Of a stretch of DNA of 9,033 nucleotides, positions 1 to 7,649 are shown one piece after another (positions within the stretch are counted from its first letter, which is position 1; each line of letters begins with the position of its first letter). Position numbers and translations under genes: made by a program. The stretch lies in contig CAZTVN010000051.1 of NCBI GenBank assembly GCA_964617145.1, positions 1 to 9,033 of the forward strand. Direction: 5' to 3'. A model generated the notes under the pieces. That model was not told the origin of the DNA. It saw only the letters and a list, made by a program, of their open reading frames with translations, and made no database searches. Source of the stretch: CAZTVN01 sp964617145. GTDB lineage: Bacteria > Patescibacteriota > Gracilibacteria > UBA1369 > JACRIC01.

Positions 1-437
1 TTTTTCAACTCATTATGGAAAATTTTCTCCCCAATGTATTGCTTAATATAACCGGGTTCTTCAATTGCCTTCCATACTTCCGTACATCTCTCACAATCTT
101 CTCCTATACACCGTCTGAATACTTCTTTTGCATAGCCTTCGCGCTTTGCCTCCTCAAGAGGAATTTTAGGAGGCTCGGCGAAAAATAATCTTTCTGCTTC
201 TTCGTGGAGTTTTTTGCGAGCTTCTTCAATCGGTGTATGGGGTGATTCGCAAACCCTGAACATTTTTTCCCAGGTTGCTTTGTTTGGTGGTTGAGTTGGA
301 TGTCCCAATATTACACTTGCTATGGTACTTAAAGCATAGGCTGTTACGAATATCCCCGCTTTTACTATTTTTTCTCCCATAGGGTCTCCCTCATGGCCAT
401 CAGGCTCAGAATATTCACTCCCTTCTTGGTTTTCCAT
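1..437 (-). CDS. Unrecognised single-pass membrane protein, 3' end cut by the window edge
   Basis: I read an uninterrupted minus-strand frame from an ATG at 435-437 to the left edge, 145 codons with no stop, so the C-terminus is missing. The N-terminus is acidic and hydrophilic (begins MENQEGSEYSEPDGHEGD). One hydrophobic segment at about residues 24-45 looks like a membrane anchor. A charged, probably helical region rich in Glu, Lys and Arg follows (about 53-110), then a small cysteine cluster, C110-x4-C115-x2-C118, with an earlier Cys63. I do not recognise the family. The cysteine spacing could bind metal or form disulfides, but nothing shows which. A second in-frame Met at residue 20 (codon 378-380) is a possible alternative start that keeps the anchor. 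No Shine-Dalgarno motif precedes either start. The gene diverges from ftsK across 66 bp. The long clean frame, intergenic placement and promoter-like upstream elements support a real gene. Confidence 0.72.
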   Translation of the reverse strand, partial: MENQEGSEYSEPDGHEGDPMGEKIVKAGIFVTAYALSTIASVILGHPTQPPNKATWEKMFRVCESPHTPIEEARKKLHEEAERLFFAEPPKIPLEEAKREGYAKEVFRRCIGEDCERCTEVWKAIEEPGYIKQYIGEKIFHNELK

Positions 438-445
438 AATACGTC

Positions 446-475
446 TTGTTATTCGGGTGGGGTGTATTTTATAAT
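446..475 (+). promoter_or_regulatory. Probable sigma70-type promoter of ftsK
   Basis: A perfect -10 hexamer TATAAT lies at 470-475. A TTGTTA -35 (4 of 6 matches to consensus) lies at 446-451, with an 18-nt spacer. Transcription would start near 482, giving an AT-rich leader of roughly 22 nt before the ftsK ATG at 504, with no Shine-Dalgarno block in it. The call rests on motif match and position only. Confidence 0.55.
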
Positions 476-493
476 TTCTTTTGAATAAATCAA
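466..493 (-). promoter_or_regulatory. Possible divergent promoter for the minus-strand gene at the left edge
   Basis: Read on the minus strand, a TTGATT -35-like hexamer (488-493) is followed after 16 nt by TAAAAT (466-471). A TATAAA at 468-473 is also present but would leave only a 14-nt spacer. The element overlaps the ftsK -10 region, so the two promoters could compete for polymerase. The sequence is AT-rich, so chance matches are likely. Confidence 0.35.
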
Positions 494-503
494 GTTTTTA
501 TTT

Positions 504-2756
504 ATGCCCCGAAGGAAAAAACGTATTTTGCCAGTTCGTTCTCGAACTCGTATAAGATCCAAAAATACCCTTAAATTTGATATTGAACCTCATATTGCGA
601 AAGAAATTTGGTCGGTTATGTATATGGCTTTAGCCATTCTTTTTGCTTTAAGCATCGCGAATAAACTTGGTGTTGTGGGCGAATTTATGCAGACTATCTT
701 TAAACCGATATTTGGATGGGGCGTATATGGACTTCCCGTACTTTGTTTTTTCATTTCCCTTATTTTTCTTTTTAACAGAACTCCGGTTTTTGGACTTTCT
801 CGTATTTTTGGCATTATTTTACTTATTACTTCGGCTTCAACTCTTATTCATCTTTCGGTGCCGAGCGATGAAATTTATGAAGTTGCTAAAAATGGTATGT
901 ATGGAGGTTATATTGGCTTTACAGGAACTTTTATCGGAACAACGATCTTTGGAGTGAGTGGTTCTTACGTTATTTTTTCGGCTCTTCTTATTATTTCCCT
1001 TCTTCTTACTTTTCATATTTCTCTTTTTGATATTTTTAGTCTTTTTGTTCCTCAGAAAAAGAAAACTCGCGCTTTAAAAGAAGTTAATCTTAAAGCTGAT
1101 CTTGCTCATTTCCTTGAAGATGAAAGTGATCGTGAAATTAATATTATCAAACCGGAAATTTCGAAGAAACTTCTTTCTGTCGATGATGAGGAATCTCTTG
1201 TACAACTTCGGAAAGTTGCCTCCGAAGAAGATGAAGCGCCTATAAGTGAAAAAGAATCTCAGCAATCTCTCAAGGAAGATGAAGAATCGATACCTATTCT
1301 CAATGAGATTCCCCAAGAGGATGAGGAATACGAATGGGAATATCCGTCTCTTGATCTCCTTAAGATCGGCAATACTGAAGTCGTCGCTGACGATGTCCAC
1401 TTGAAACGTAGCGCGGAACTCATTCGTGATAAACTTGCTCAATTTGGGATTGAGGTCGTGATGCAGGATATTCATGTTGGCCCAACCGTTGTGCAATATA
1501 CTTTGAAACCTCATGAAGGCGTCAAACTTTCAAAAATTACTTCCCTTAAAAATGATCTTGCTTTGGCTCTTGCTGCTAAAGCCATTCGCATTGAGGCTCC
1601 TATTCCGGGGAAAGCTCTTGTTGGCGTTGAAGTTCCGAGTGAACAAAGGTCTATGGTTTATTTAAGAGATATTTTAGAGAGCGATGAATTTGCCAAAATA
1701 GATTCACCTCTTCGTCTTTCTCTTGGACGCGATGTGAGTGGGAAACCTATGGTTTCGGATTTTTCCCGCATGCCTCACCTTTTGATTGCTGGAGCTACGG
1801 GATCTGGAAAATCTGTTGGGATGAATGTTTTTCTTTTATCGATTCTTTATCAAAATTCACCGAAAGAGGTAAATTTTATTATGATTGATCCAAAAAGGGT
1901 CGAACTGAATAGTTATAACGGCATTCCTCATCTTTTGACTTCAGTGATTACTGATCCAGAGAAAGCTACTATTGCCCTTCGTTGGGCCGTAACCGAGATG
2001 ACACGGCGATATCAGGTGCTTGCTGATAGCCGTCGGCGCAATATTAAGGATTATAATTTTGATCCTGAAATAAAGGGGAAAATGCCTTTTTTGATTGTGG
2101 TTATTGATGAACTTGCGGATCTTATGATGACTTCTGGAAAGGAGGTTGAGGCGTCGATCTGTCGTATTGCTCAAATGGGGCGTGCGGTTGGTATTCATCT
2201 TATGGTTGCTACTCAGAGGCCTTCTGTTGATGTGATTACTGGCCTTATCAAGGCGAATATTCCAACCAGAGTCGCTTTTACCGTTTCATCTTCTATTGAT
2301 TCACGCGTGATTTTGGATGGGCTTGGAGCTGAAGATCTTTTGGGAGAAGGGGATATGCTTTTTTTAGCAGGGGATATGGGAAAACCTGTTCGTATTCAGG
2401 GAGTGTATGTTTCGTCGGAAGAAATTGAACGCGTCACGAATCGGCTCAAAGTAACTTATACGCCTCATTACATTGAGGATATTACCTCTCGAGAAACGGC
2501 AGGGCTTAAAGTTACCGGCCTTCCTAATAGTAAAATGGGAGGCGATCTTGATGTCATTGATGATGACGACGATCTCTATGGCGATGCTTTTCAAATTGTT
2601 TCCGAAACAGGAAAAGCTTCGGCGTCTTTATTGCAAAGGAGGCTTCGTATTGGTTATGCGCGGGCTGCAAGGCTCCTTGACATTCTTGAGTCAAAAGGGG
2701 TTATCGGGCCTGTAAATGGCGCAAAGCCGAGAGATGTGTATGTTTCGAGAGAGTAG
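504..2756 (+). CDS. ftsK: FtsK/SpoIIIE-family DNA translocase
   Basis: This is a septum-anchored, ATP-driven double-stranded DNA pump that clears and segregates chromosome termini at division. The 750-residue protein has a basic N-terminus (MPRRKKR) and hydrophobic membrane segments at about 38-58, 72-90, 99-118 and 154-181, with a weaker one near 137-150. An acidic linker follows (about 185-285), much shorter than that of E. coli FtsK and closer to SpoIIIE-type proteins. The motor has Walker A GATGSGKS at 430-437, the family signature DPKRVELNSYNGIPHLL after it, and Walker B with Asp535-Glu536 in a VVIDELADLMM context. An aspartate-rich hinge (DDDDD) near 686 leads into the C-terminal winged-helix gamma domain (about 690-750), which in this family reads oriented chromosomal motifs and contacts XerD. 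The ATG at 504 is the only sensible start and lacks a Shine-Dalgarno. Nothing is truncated. The membrane and gamma domains argue against a plasmid-type relative. Confidence 0.97.
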   Translation: MPRRKKRILPVRSRTRIRSKNTLKFDIEPHIAKEIWSVMYMALAILFALSIANKLGVVGEFMQTIFKPIFGWGVYGLPVLCFFISLIFLFNRTPVFGLSRIFGIILLITSASTLIHLSVPSDEIYEVAKNGMYGGYIGFTGTFIGTTIFGVSGSYVIFSALLIISLLLTFHISLFDIFSLFVPQKKKTRALKEVNLKADLAHFLEDESDREINIIKPEISKKLLSVDDEESLVQLRKVASEEDEAPISEKESQQSLKEDEESIPILNEIPQEDEEYEWEYPSLDLLKIGNTEVVADDVHLKRSAELIRDKLAQFGIEVVMQDIHVGPTVVQYTLKPHEGVKLSKITSLKNDLALALAAKAIRIEAPIPGKALVGVEVPSEQRSMVYLRDILESDEFAKIDSPLRLSLGRDVSGKPMVSDFSRMPHLLIAGATGSGKSVGMNVFLLSILYQNSPKEVNFIMIDPKRVELNSYNGIPHLLTSVITDPEKATIALRWAVTEMTRRYQVLADSRRRNIKDYNFDPEIKGKMPFLIVVIDELADLMMTSGKEVEASICRIAQMGRAVGIHLMVATQRPSVDVITGLIKANIPTRVAFTVSSSIDSRVILDGLGAEDLLGEGDMLFLAGDMGKPVRIQGVYVSSEEIERVTNRLKVTYTPHYIEDITSRETAGLKVTGLPNSKMGGDLDVIDDDDDLYGDAFQIVSETGKASASLLQRRLRIGYARAARLLDILESKGVIGPVNGAKPRDVYVSRE

Positions 2757-2835
2757 ATTTTTTTTTGTTGATGTACTCACTCAAAGAATAAGGTTCCAAA
2801 ATATCCTAAGGTGCTCTCAAAAATACTGTAGGGCT
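2757..2835. other. Convergent ftsK/secA intergenic gap with a T-tract
   Basis: This 79-bp gap lies between the ends of two convergent genes. A run of nine T (2758-2766) starts one base after the ftsK stop, but I find no stable GC-rich hairpin in front of it. The best is a 3-bp GGC/GCC pairing about 30 nt upstream, inside the gene. On the secA side I see no hairpin followed by U residues. Termination may be weak, Rho-dependent, or overlapping between the two genes. Confidence 0.3.
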
Positions 2836-5520
2836 TCATTTCCCACAGCATTTTTTGTATTTTTTCCCTGAGCCGCAAGGGCAGGGATCGTTTCGACCGA
2901 CTATTTTTTGTTGAGTGATTCCAGATATTGAATTTCCTGTTGGCACTTTTCCTAAAGTCGGTTCATCGGCTTTTATTTTAATAATGGTTGGTTTTTCCAA
3001 GGCACTTTTTTCATCACTATCTTCGGAAAGAACATTTTCTCCTGAAAGTACTCGAGCGATTTCTTCTTCATTTGTTTCAAGATTTGTAACCATCCTCTGC
3101 ATCATGCGACGCGCCACTTCTTGCTTTAAATCGACTTTAAAGAGCGTATTTACCGTGTTTGATTGAATACTTTTTAAAAGACGCGTGAATCGGTGAAAGG
3201 CTTCATTTTTGTATTCTAAAAGCGGGTCTTTTTGAGCATATCCCTGAAGAGCGACTCCTTCTCGCAGTTGACTCATTTCATCGATATGATCCATCCAAAG
3301 ACTGTCAATAACATGGAGGAAAACACCGCGTTCGATTTCTCGCATGATGTTTGATTTTTCGAGTGAAGCCTCTCTTTCTTCGTATTCTTGCCGAAGGTAT
3401 TTTTGGATTTTTTCTATAAGCTCGTTACGATTTGAGATTTTTTCAATTTCTTCTTTTGTTAAAGGTGTTTTTTGATCCCTATGAATGGCATTGATACTTT
3501 CAAAAATTTCCTTATAATTCCATTCGTTTTGATCTGGAGTTGACGTGTGGTGCATGACGATATCCAAGACTTCTTCATCTATAAGTTTGAGGATATCTTC
3601 TTTAAGATTCGCATTTTCGAGAATTTTTCTTCGACGCGCATAAATAATTTCTCGATGTTTATTCATGACATCGTCGTATTCAACAAGATGTTTTCGAATA
3701 TCAAAATTTCGCCCTTCAACTCTTTTTTGCGCACTTTCTATGGAGTTTGAAATCATTTTATTTTCGATCTCCATATCATCGGGTATTCCCAATCGCTCCA
3801 TCATCCGTTGTACCTTTTCAGAGCCAAAAAGACGCATGAGATCATCTTCCATTGATACATAAAATTGACTCACCCCAGGATCTCCCTGACGTCCTGAACG
3901 ACCACGAAGCTGATTGTCTATACGTCTGCTTTCATGTCGTTCCGTACCAATGACACATAAACCATCAAGTTCTCTCACATTTTCCCCTAACTTAATGTCC
4001 GTTCCTCGTCCCGCCATATTGGTCGCAATGGTTACCGCTCCTTTTTCTCCTGCTTTGGCAATAATTTCCGCTTCCCGTTCGTGATGTTTGGCATTGAGAA
4101 CATTATGGTTTACACCTTCCATGCTTAAAATTTTGCTGAGAATTTCTGATTTTTCTATGGAAATCGTGCCAATGAGTACGGGCTGGCCTTTTTGGTTGAG
4201 TTCTTTGACTTTTTTTGCAACAGCTAAAAATTTACCTTTTGTGTTTTTGTAAATGGCATCGGGTTTGTCTGTTCGTTGAATATTCAGATGTGTTGGAATT
4301 ACAGCCGTTTCCAGATGATAGATTTTATAAAATTCTTCTGCTTCGGTTGCCGCGGTTCCTGTCATACCTGCCAATTTTTCAAAAAGACGGAAATAATTTT
4401 GTAATGATACGGTTGCAAGGGTGCGGCTTTCTCTTTTTACTTCGACTTTTTCTTTGGCTTCAATCGCTTGATGAAGACCATCAGAATATCTCCTTCCCGG
4501 CATGAGACGTCCGGTAAATTCGTCCACGATAATAACTTCATCTTCTTTCACGACATAATCAACATCTCGTTTGTAGCAAGCCATAGATCTAAGCGCTTGC
4601 TCAATATGATGTACCTCCAAAAAACCGGCTTCGGTATAAATGTTTTCCACTCCGAGCAGATTTTCCATTTTTGCGATGCCCGCTTCTGTGAGTGTTGCCG
4701 TTTTGATTTTTTCATCGATATTATAATCTTCGTTTTCATTCAAATTTTTTACAAGTTGCGAATATTTGTAATATTTGTTGGTTGATTCTTCGGCTGGCGC
4801 GGAAATAATGAGTGGAGTTCTGGCTTCATCAATGAGAATGGAATCGACTTCATCGACAATGGCGAAGTGGAGATGACGCTGAACCAAATTTTCAAGATTC
4901 GTCGACATATTGTCTCTGAGATAATCGAAGCCGAACTCGTTATTGGTCCCGTAAATAACATCGCAAGCATAAGCTTCTTTTTTTTCTTGAAAATTTTGCC
5001 CATGTCGAATGACACCAACTTTTAAGCCCAATAGGTGATAGAGTTCGCCCATCCATTCCGCGTCTCTTTGAGCGAGGTAATCATTTACCGTGACAACAAA
5101 AACTCCTTTTCCTGTCAGGGCGTTGAGATATACCGGCAAGGTACATACCAGCGTTTTTCCTTCACCTGTTTTCATTTCTGCTATTTTGCCTTGATGGAGG
5201 ATAATTCCCCCCATGATTTGCATATCAAACGGCACCATATCCCATGTGACGTCATGTCCACGGACTTTGAAAGTATGGTTTAAGAGTTTTCGACAAGCAT
5301 TTTTTACGAGCGCGAAGGCTTCTGGGAGAAGGTTTTCGAGCGTTTCACCTTCAGCGAGTCGTTTTTTGAGTTCTTCGGTTTTTTGTGGAAAATCTTCTTT
5401 TTTGAGTTCTTCATTATATCGTGCTTCAATTCCGTTGATGCGTTCAACGACAGGGATTAATCGTTTTATTTCTTTTTCATTCGCGTCACCAACAAGTTTG
5501 CTTAAGATCGTTCGAATCAT
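2836..5520 (-). CDS. secA: SecA preprotein translocase ATPase
   Basis: SecA is the cytosolic and membrane-peripheral motor that threads unfolded signal-peptide proteins through SecYEG using ATP. At 894 residues it has the usual length and all expected parts. Walker A is MKTGEGKT (116-123) and the DEAD-type Walker B is DEVD (223-226), followed by the preprotein-crosslinking region. TGTA (387-390), NMAGRGTDIKLG (501-512) and QLRGRSGRQGDPG (537-549) are second-helicase-domain motifs. The helical scaffold/wing region (about 590-820) contains the recognisable HVIDSLWMDHIDEM and LQGYAQKDPLLEYK stretches. The C-terminus carries an intact zinc-binding SEC-C tail, C880-x-C882-x8-C891-C892, used in the family to bind SecB or ribosomes. 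The start, MIRTILSKLVGDANEKE, matches the family N-terminus and has no Shine-Dalgarno. The stop is TGA. The gene lies 42 nt downstream of the sugar-phosphate transferase on the same strand. I found no strong promoter in that gap, so co-transcription is plausible. Confidence 0.98.
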   Translation of the reverse strand: MIRTILSKLVGDANEKEIKRLIPVVERINGIEARYNEELKKEDFPQKTEELKKRLAEGETLENLLPEAFALVKNACRKLLNHTFKVRGHDVTWDMVPFDMQIMGGIILHQGKIAEMKTGEGKTLVCTLPVYLNALTGKGVFVVTVNDYLAQRDAEWMGELYHLLGLKVGVIRHGQNFQEKKEAYACDVIYGTNNEFGFDYLRDNMSTNLENLVQRHLHFAIVDEVDSILIDEARTPLIISAPAEESTNKYYKYSQLVKNLNENEDYNIDEKIKTATLTEAGIAKMENLLGVENIYTEAGFLEVHHIEQALRSMACYKRDVDYVVKEDEVIIVDEFTGRLMPGRRYSDGLHQAIEAKEKVEVKRESRTLATVSLQNYFRLFEKLAGMTGTAATEAEEFYKIYHLETAVIPTHLNIQRTDKPDAIYKNTKGKFLAVAKKVKELNQKGQPVLIGTISIEKSEILSKILSMEGVNHNVLNAKHHEREAEIIAKAGEKGAVTIATNMAGRGTDIKLGENVRELDGLCVIGTERHESRRIDNQLRGRSGRQGDPGVSQFYVSMEDDLMRLFGSEKVQRMMERLGIPDDMEIENKMISNSIESAQKRVEGRNFDIRKHLVEYDDVMNKHREIIYARRRKILENANLKEDILKLIDEEVLDIVMHHTSTPDQNEWNYKEIFESINAIHRDQKTPLTKEEIEKISNRNELIEKIQKYLRQEYEEREASLEKSNIMREIERGVFLHVIDSLWMDHIDEMSQLREGVALQGYAQKDPLLEYKNEAFHRFTRLLKSIQSNTVNTLFKVDLKQEVARRMMQRMVTNLETNEEEIARVLSGENVLSEDSDEKSALEKPTIIKIKADEPTLGKVPTGNSISGITQQKIVGRNDPCPCGSGKKYKKCCGK

Positions 5521-5562
5521 TGAAATTACGTTTTTTTAAAGCCTATGGAGCACTGATGAATT

Positions 5563-7011
5563 TTACTCTGCCTGACCGCTTATCACAACAAAAAAGGTAC
5601 GAATGAGAATTTTTATATCGAGCCATAGAGACCAATGTTCGATATAATATGTGTCTAATTTTACTTCTTGTTCAAAGTCGAGCTTGCTTCGTCCATGAGT
5701 TTGAGCCATTCCTGTTATTCCCGGCCGTAATGTGAGCACAAAGCGGTGATGCTTTTTGTAGTTTGCAACTTCTTCCGGTAGATGTGGTCTTGGGCCTACG
5801 AGACTCATTTCTCCTTTTATGACGTTTATGAGTTGTGGGAGCTCATCAATAGAAAATTTTCGTAAAAGGCTACCTAATCGAGTTATTCTTGGATCGTTTG
5901 GAATTTTTACCAGTGGAGAATCTTTGCGAGCATTTTGTTCGGCAAGCTCCTTGTAGCGCATGTTGTGGGTATTCATTTTCATTGTTCGAAATTTGAAGCA
6001 GTAGAAAAATTTTCCCCGTTCGCCCACTCTTTTTGCTAAACCTCCATTATCGAGGTATTTAAAAAAAATGGTCCCTTTAGGGTCCTCGATTTTGATGGCT
6101 ATTGATGTAAGTATCATGACGGGACTTGTGATAATCAAAAGGAGCATTGATCCAGTTAAGTCAAAAAGTCTTTTTAAGACCTTGCCCCAGCCATCGAGCG
6201 ATGTTGATTTTAAGCTGATGATCGGGAGACTTGCTATTTGAGATAATTCTACATTGGTAAATTGTACTTCGAGCTCGTCCGGGACAAAACTATATTGAAT
6301 ATGATGCTCTCGACAAAGAGAGAGTACGTATTGCGTCTGGGCATCCGTTAAATCTTGTTTTGTTTGAATAATTTCGTCGATAAAATTTTTTTTCATGATG
6401 TATTTGAGCTGGTCTGTTGTCCCTAAAAATTTAAAAGGGAGATCTTCTTTGTGCATTTCTGTCTCAATGACTCCGATAACTGCATAACGTGGGTTTGATT
6501 TGATTTCTTCAAAGATTTTTTTTGTTATAGAGTTTATACCCAAGAAAAGGATTTTCCGTTTACCGATATTTTTATTGAGAAGTGTAAGATGAATGTATCG
6601 TATGAGAATGCGTCCGAAAGATACTAAGATGATGGTGAGCATCCAGCTATAAGCTAAAACCAGGCGCGAGAAGAATATTTTTCTCGTAAAGAAGAAGTAA
6701 GCGATAATGAGTGCGAGCCAAATAAGAGAATTGATAAAAACTTTCAATAATTCTCCTGAAACTTTGGTAGAAACTTTAAGAGAGTAGGAGTGATTTATGG
6801 CCAGTATGATAACAAAAAAGAGGCTCGCAAAAATGGCAAAAATGGCATATTTGCTTAAGGGCATGAATACCCCTAAGTCAACAGGGAACTGGATCCATGG
6901 GATGAGATCGGTGCGGCTTCGAATTTGATAAGCAATGAGGAAACTTAAGAATGTGAAAATAGCATCGAAGGGGACTCTTAAGGCTCCGAAAAAAATTTCT
7001 GATTTTTTCAT
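5563..7011 (-). CDS. Polyprenyl-phosphate sugar-1-phosphate transferase (WbaP/WcaJ-like glycan initiator)
   Basis: This membrane enzyme family moves a sugar-1-phosphate from a nucleotide sugar onto undecaprenyl phosphate, the first step of capsule, exopolysaccharide, O-antigen or glycoprotein glycan assembly. The 482-residue protein has about four N-terminal hydrophobic segments (10-30, 53-73, 90-108, 115-137). A Rossmann-like soluble domain starting KRKILFLG (about 151-270) follows. After the KRLFDL entry (280-285) a further membrane or re-entrant segment (about 286-306) leads into the catalytic domain. That domain has FKFRTMK (339-345), DPRITRLGSLLRKFSIDELPQ (373-393) with the Asp389-Glu390 catalytic dyad, SLVGPRP (403-409), RPGITGMAQ (429-437) and the DTYYIEHWSLWLDI tail. 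This full architecture matches long WbaP/WcaJ types rather than short PglC types. The donor sugar cannot be read from sequence and no other glycan genes are in the window. It starts 63 nt after the rnpB 3' end, without a Shine-Dalgarno. Confidence 0.93.
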   Translation of the reverse strand: MKKSEIFFGALRVPFDAIFTFLSFLIAYQIRSRTDLIPWIQFPVDLGVFMPLSKYAIFAIFASLFFVIILAINHSYSLKVSTKVSGELLKVFINSLIWLALIIAYFFFTRKIFFSRLVLAYSWMLTIILVSFGRILIRYIHLTLLNKNIGKRKILFLGINSITKKIFEEIKSNPRYAVIGVIETEMHKEDLPFKFLGTTDQLKYIMKKNFIDEIIQTKQDLTDAQTQYVLSLCREHHIQYSFVPDELEVQFTNVELSQIASLPIISLKSTSLDGWGKVLKRLFDLTGSMLLLIITSPVMILTSIAIKIEDPKGTIFFKYLDNGGLAKRVGERGKFFYCFKFRTMKMNTHNMRYKELAEQNARKDSPLVKIPNDPRITRLGSLLRKFSIDELPQLINVIKGEMSLVGPRPHLPEEVANYKKHHRFVLTLRPGITGMAQTHGRSKLDFEQEVKLDTYYIEHWSLWLDIKILIRTFFVVISGQAE

Positions 7012-7021
7012 CGATTTTTAG

Positions 7022-7063
7022 AAAAAGAGCATTTCATGTGTCTTTCGAGCTGTTCGCTGAAAT
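7022..7063 (-). terminator. Weak possible terminator downstream of rnpB
   Basis: On the minus strand, AUUUCA (7058-7063) can pair with UGAAAU (7031-7036) across a 21-nt loop that may hold a further 3-bp hairpin. GCUC and a UUUUU run follow toward 7022. The stem is AU-rich and short, so termination would be inefficient and read-through into the transferase gene is plausible. Confidence 0.25.
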
Positions 7064-7074
7064 TTTACAGGAAA

Positions 7075-7545
7075 CCTTGAAATTCCTTCATAAGCCGAAT
7101 TCTGTTTTCACCTTTAGAGGGTTTCTTCCAGTGAGTGTGATCATCTCTCTAGGTCGATCATTGCTGACCGACTCAAGCGGCGTTAAGGAGTATTGGTCGG
7201 TAAAAACACCGAGAGTTCCAATACTTTTGATCCTTGCCTTGCTGCAGGTAGGGTTTACCGAGTCACTGATGTTGCCATCAGGCTTCCTACTTTGTTTAAC
7301 CCCGTTTAGAGGATTAAAGAGAGCGGGACTTTTCACCTTTTTCTTTTGGAGAGTTTATAAGCTTCCAAAAAATAGTATTGTCTCTGTGGCACTTTCCCTA
7401 ACCACTTTATGCGTGTTTTTACTCGTATTGAAGCGGTCGGCGGGCGTTACCCGTTACCCTGTTTTTATGCAGTTCGGACTTTCCTCTGGCGTTTTTATCG
7501 CTTAAAGCTTTTTAAAATGCCAGTGATCACTCCAGAATTTCAAGG
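7075..7545 (-). ncRNA. rnpB: RNase P RNA, bacterial type A-like
   Basis: This is the catalytic RNA that removes the 5' leader from pre-tRNAs, working with the RnpA protein, which is not in this window. Reading the minus strand: CCUUGAAAUUC (7535-7545) and GAAUUUCAAGG (7075-7085) form a perfect 11-bp P1 that closes the molecule. The 5' P4 signature GAGGAAAGUCCGAAC is at 7472-7486. GGGUAACGCCCG fits P8. GAAAGUGCCACAGA is the conserved core near 7383-7396. CUGAUG-GCAA-CAUCAG (7266-7281) is a GNRA hairpin of the P13/P14 type. CGGUAAACCC and GCAAGG follow, then P16 AGUAUUGG/CCAAUACU (7218-7225 with 7189-7196), CCGCUUGAGU...GACCUAGA (P18 region) and the 3' P4 signature ACAGAAUUCGGCUUAUG (7089-7105). 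Alignment to E. coli M1 RNA from memory is collinear throughout. At about 471 nt it is longer than E. coli's 377, partly because the region between the conserved core and the GNRA hairpin is expanded. A promoter sits at the right distance from P1. Confidence 0.97.
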
Positions 7546-7552
7546 TAATCAA

Positions 7553-7580
7553 AGTGTAACGCAAGAAAAAAATCTGTCAA
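7553..7580 (-). promoter_or_regulatory. Promoter of rnpB
   Basis: On the minus strand a perfect TTGACA (7575-7580) is followed by a 16-nt spacer and TACACT (7553-7558; 4 of 6 to TATAAT). Counting about seven bases on puts the start near 7546, right at the first base of the RNase P P1 helix (7545). The promoter and RNA boundaries were found independently and agree. Confidence 0.68.
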
Positions 7581-7619
7581 ATCTGTTTATTCTAGAATTT
7601 CTGGTTACGAATTTACCCA

Positions 7620-7649
7620 TTGACAAAGCAAATCACCTCATTTCATAGT
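7620..7649 (+). promoter_or_regulatory. Possible promoter of the 7656/8026 gene pair
   Basis: A perfect TTGACA (7620-7625) is followed after 18 nt by CATAGT (7644-7649; 4 of 6 to consensus). The predicted start falls about 7655-7657, on the ATG at 7656, which would make a leaderless or nearly leaderless mRNA. It lies back to back with the rnpB promoter in a 110-bp divergent region. The weak -10 limits confidence. Confidence 0.4.

Noticed and set aside
1074..1514. Minus-strand open frame of about 146 codons opposite ftsK
   Set aside because: It lies opposite the acidic FtsK linker and the start of the motor region. Its Phe/Arg-rich product is the expected antisense of Glu/Lys-rich codons.
2758..2766. 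Nine-T run after ftsK as a Rho-independent terminator
   Set aside because: No stable hairpin directly precedes it, so I did not call a terminator and only described the tract.
2836..2838. TGA as a recoded glycine codon at the end of secA
   Set aside because: The zinc-binding tail ends CCGK, the normal SecA C-terminus, just before this TGA. Internal glycines use GGN, so standard stop use is the simpler reading.
7088..7336. Minus-strand open frame of about 82 codons inside the RNase P RNA
   Set aside because: It lies wholly within rnpB on the sense strand and spells structural RNA motifs. There is no sign of independent coding.
7533..7604. Near inverted repeat (CCAGAATTT at 7533 and AGAATTTCTGG at 7594) as an operator
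   Set aside because: The match is imperfect, and the first arm overlaps the RNase P P1/P2 region, which already explains it. No independent sign of a regulator site was seen.
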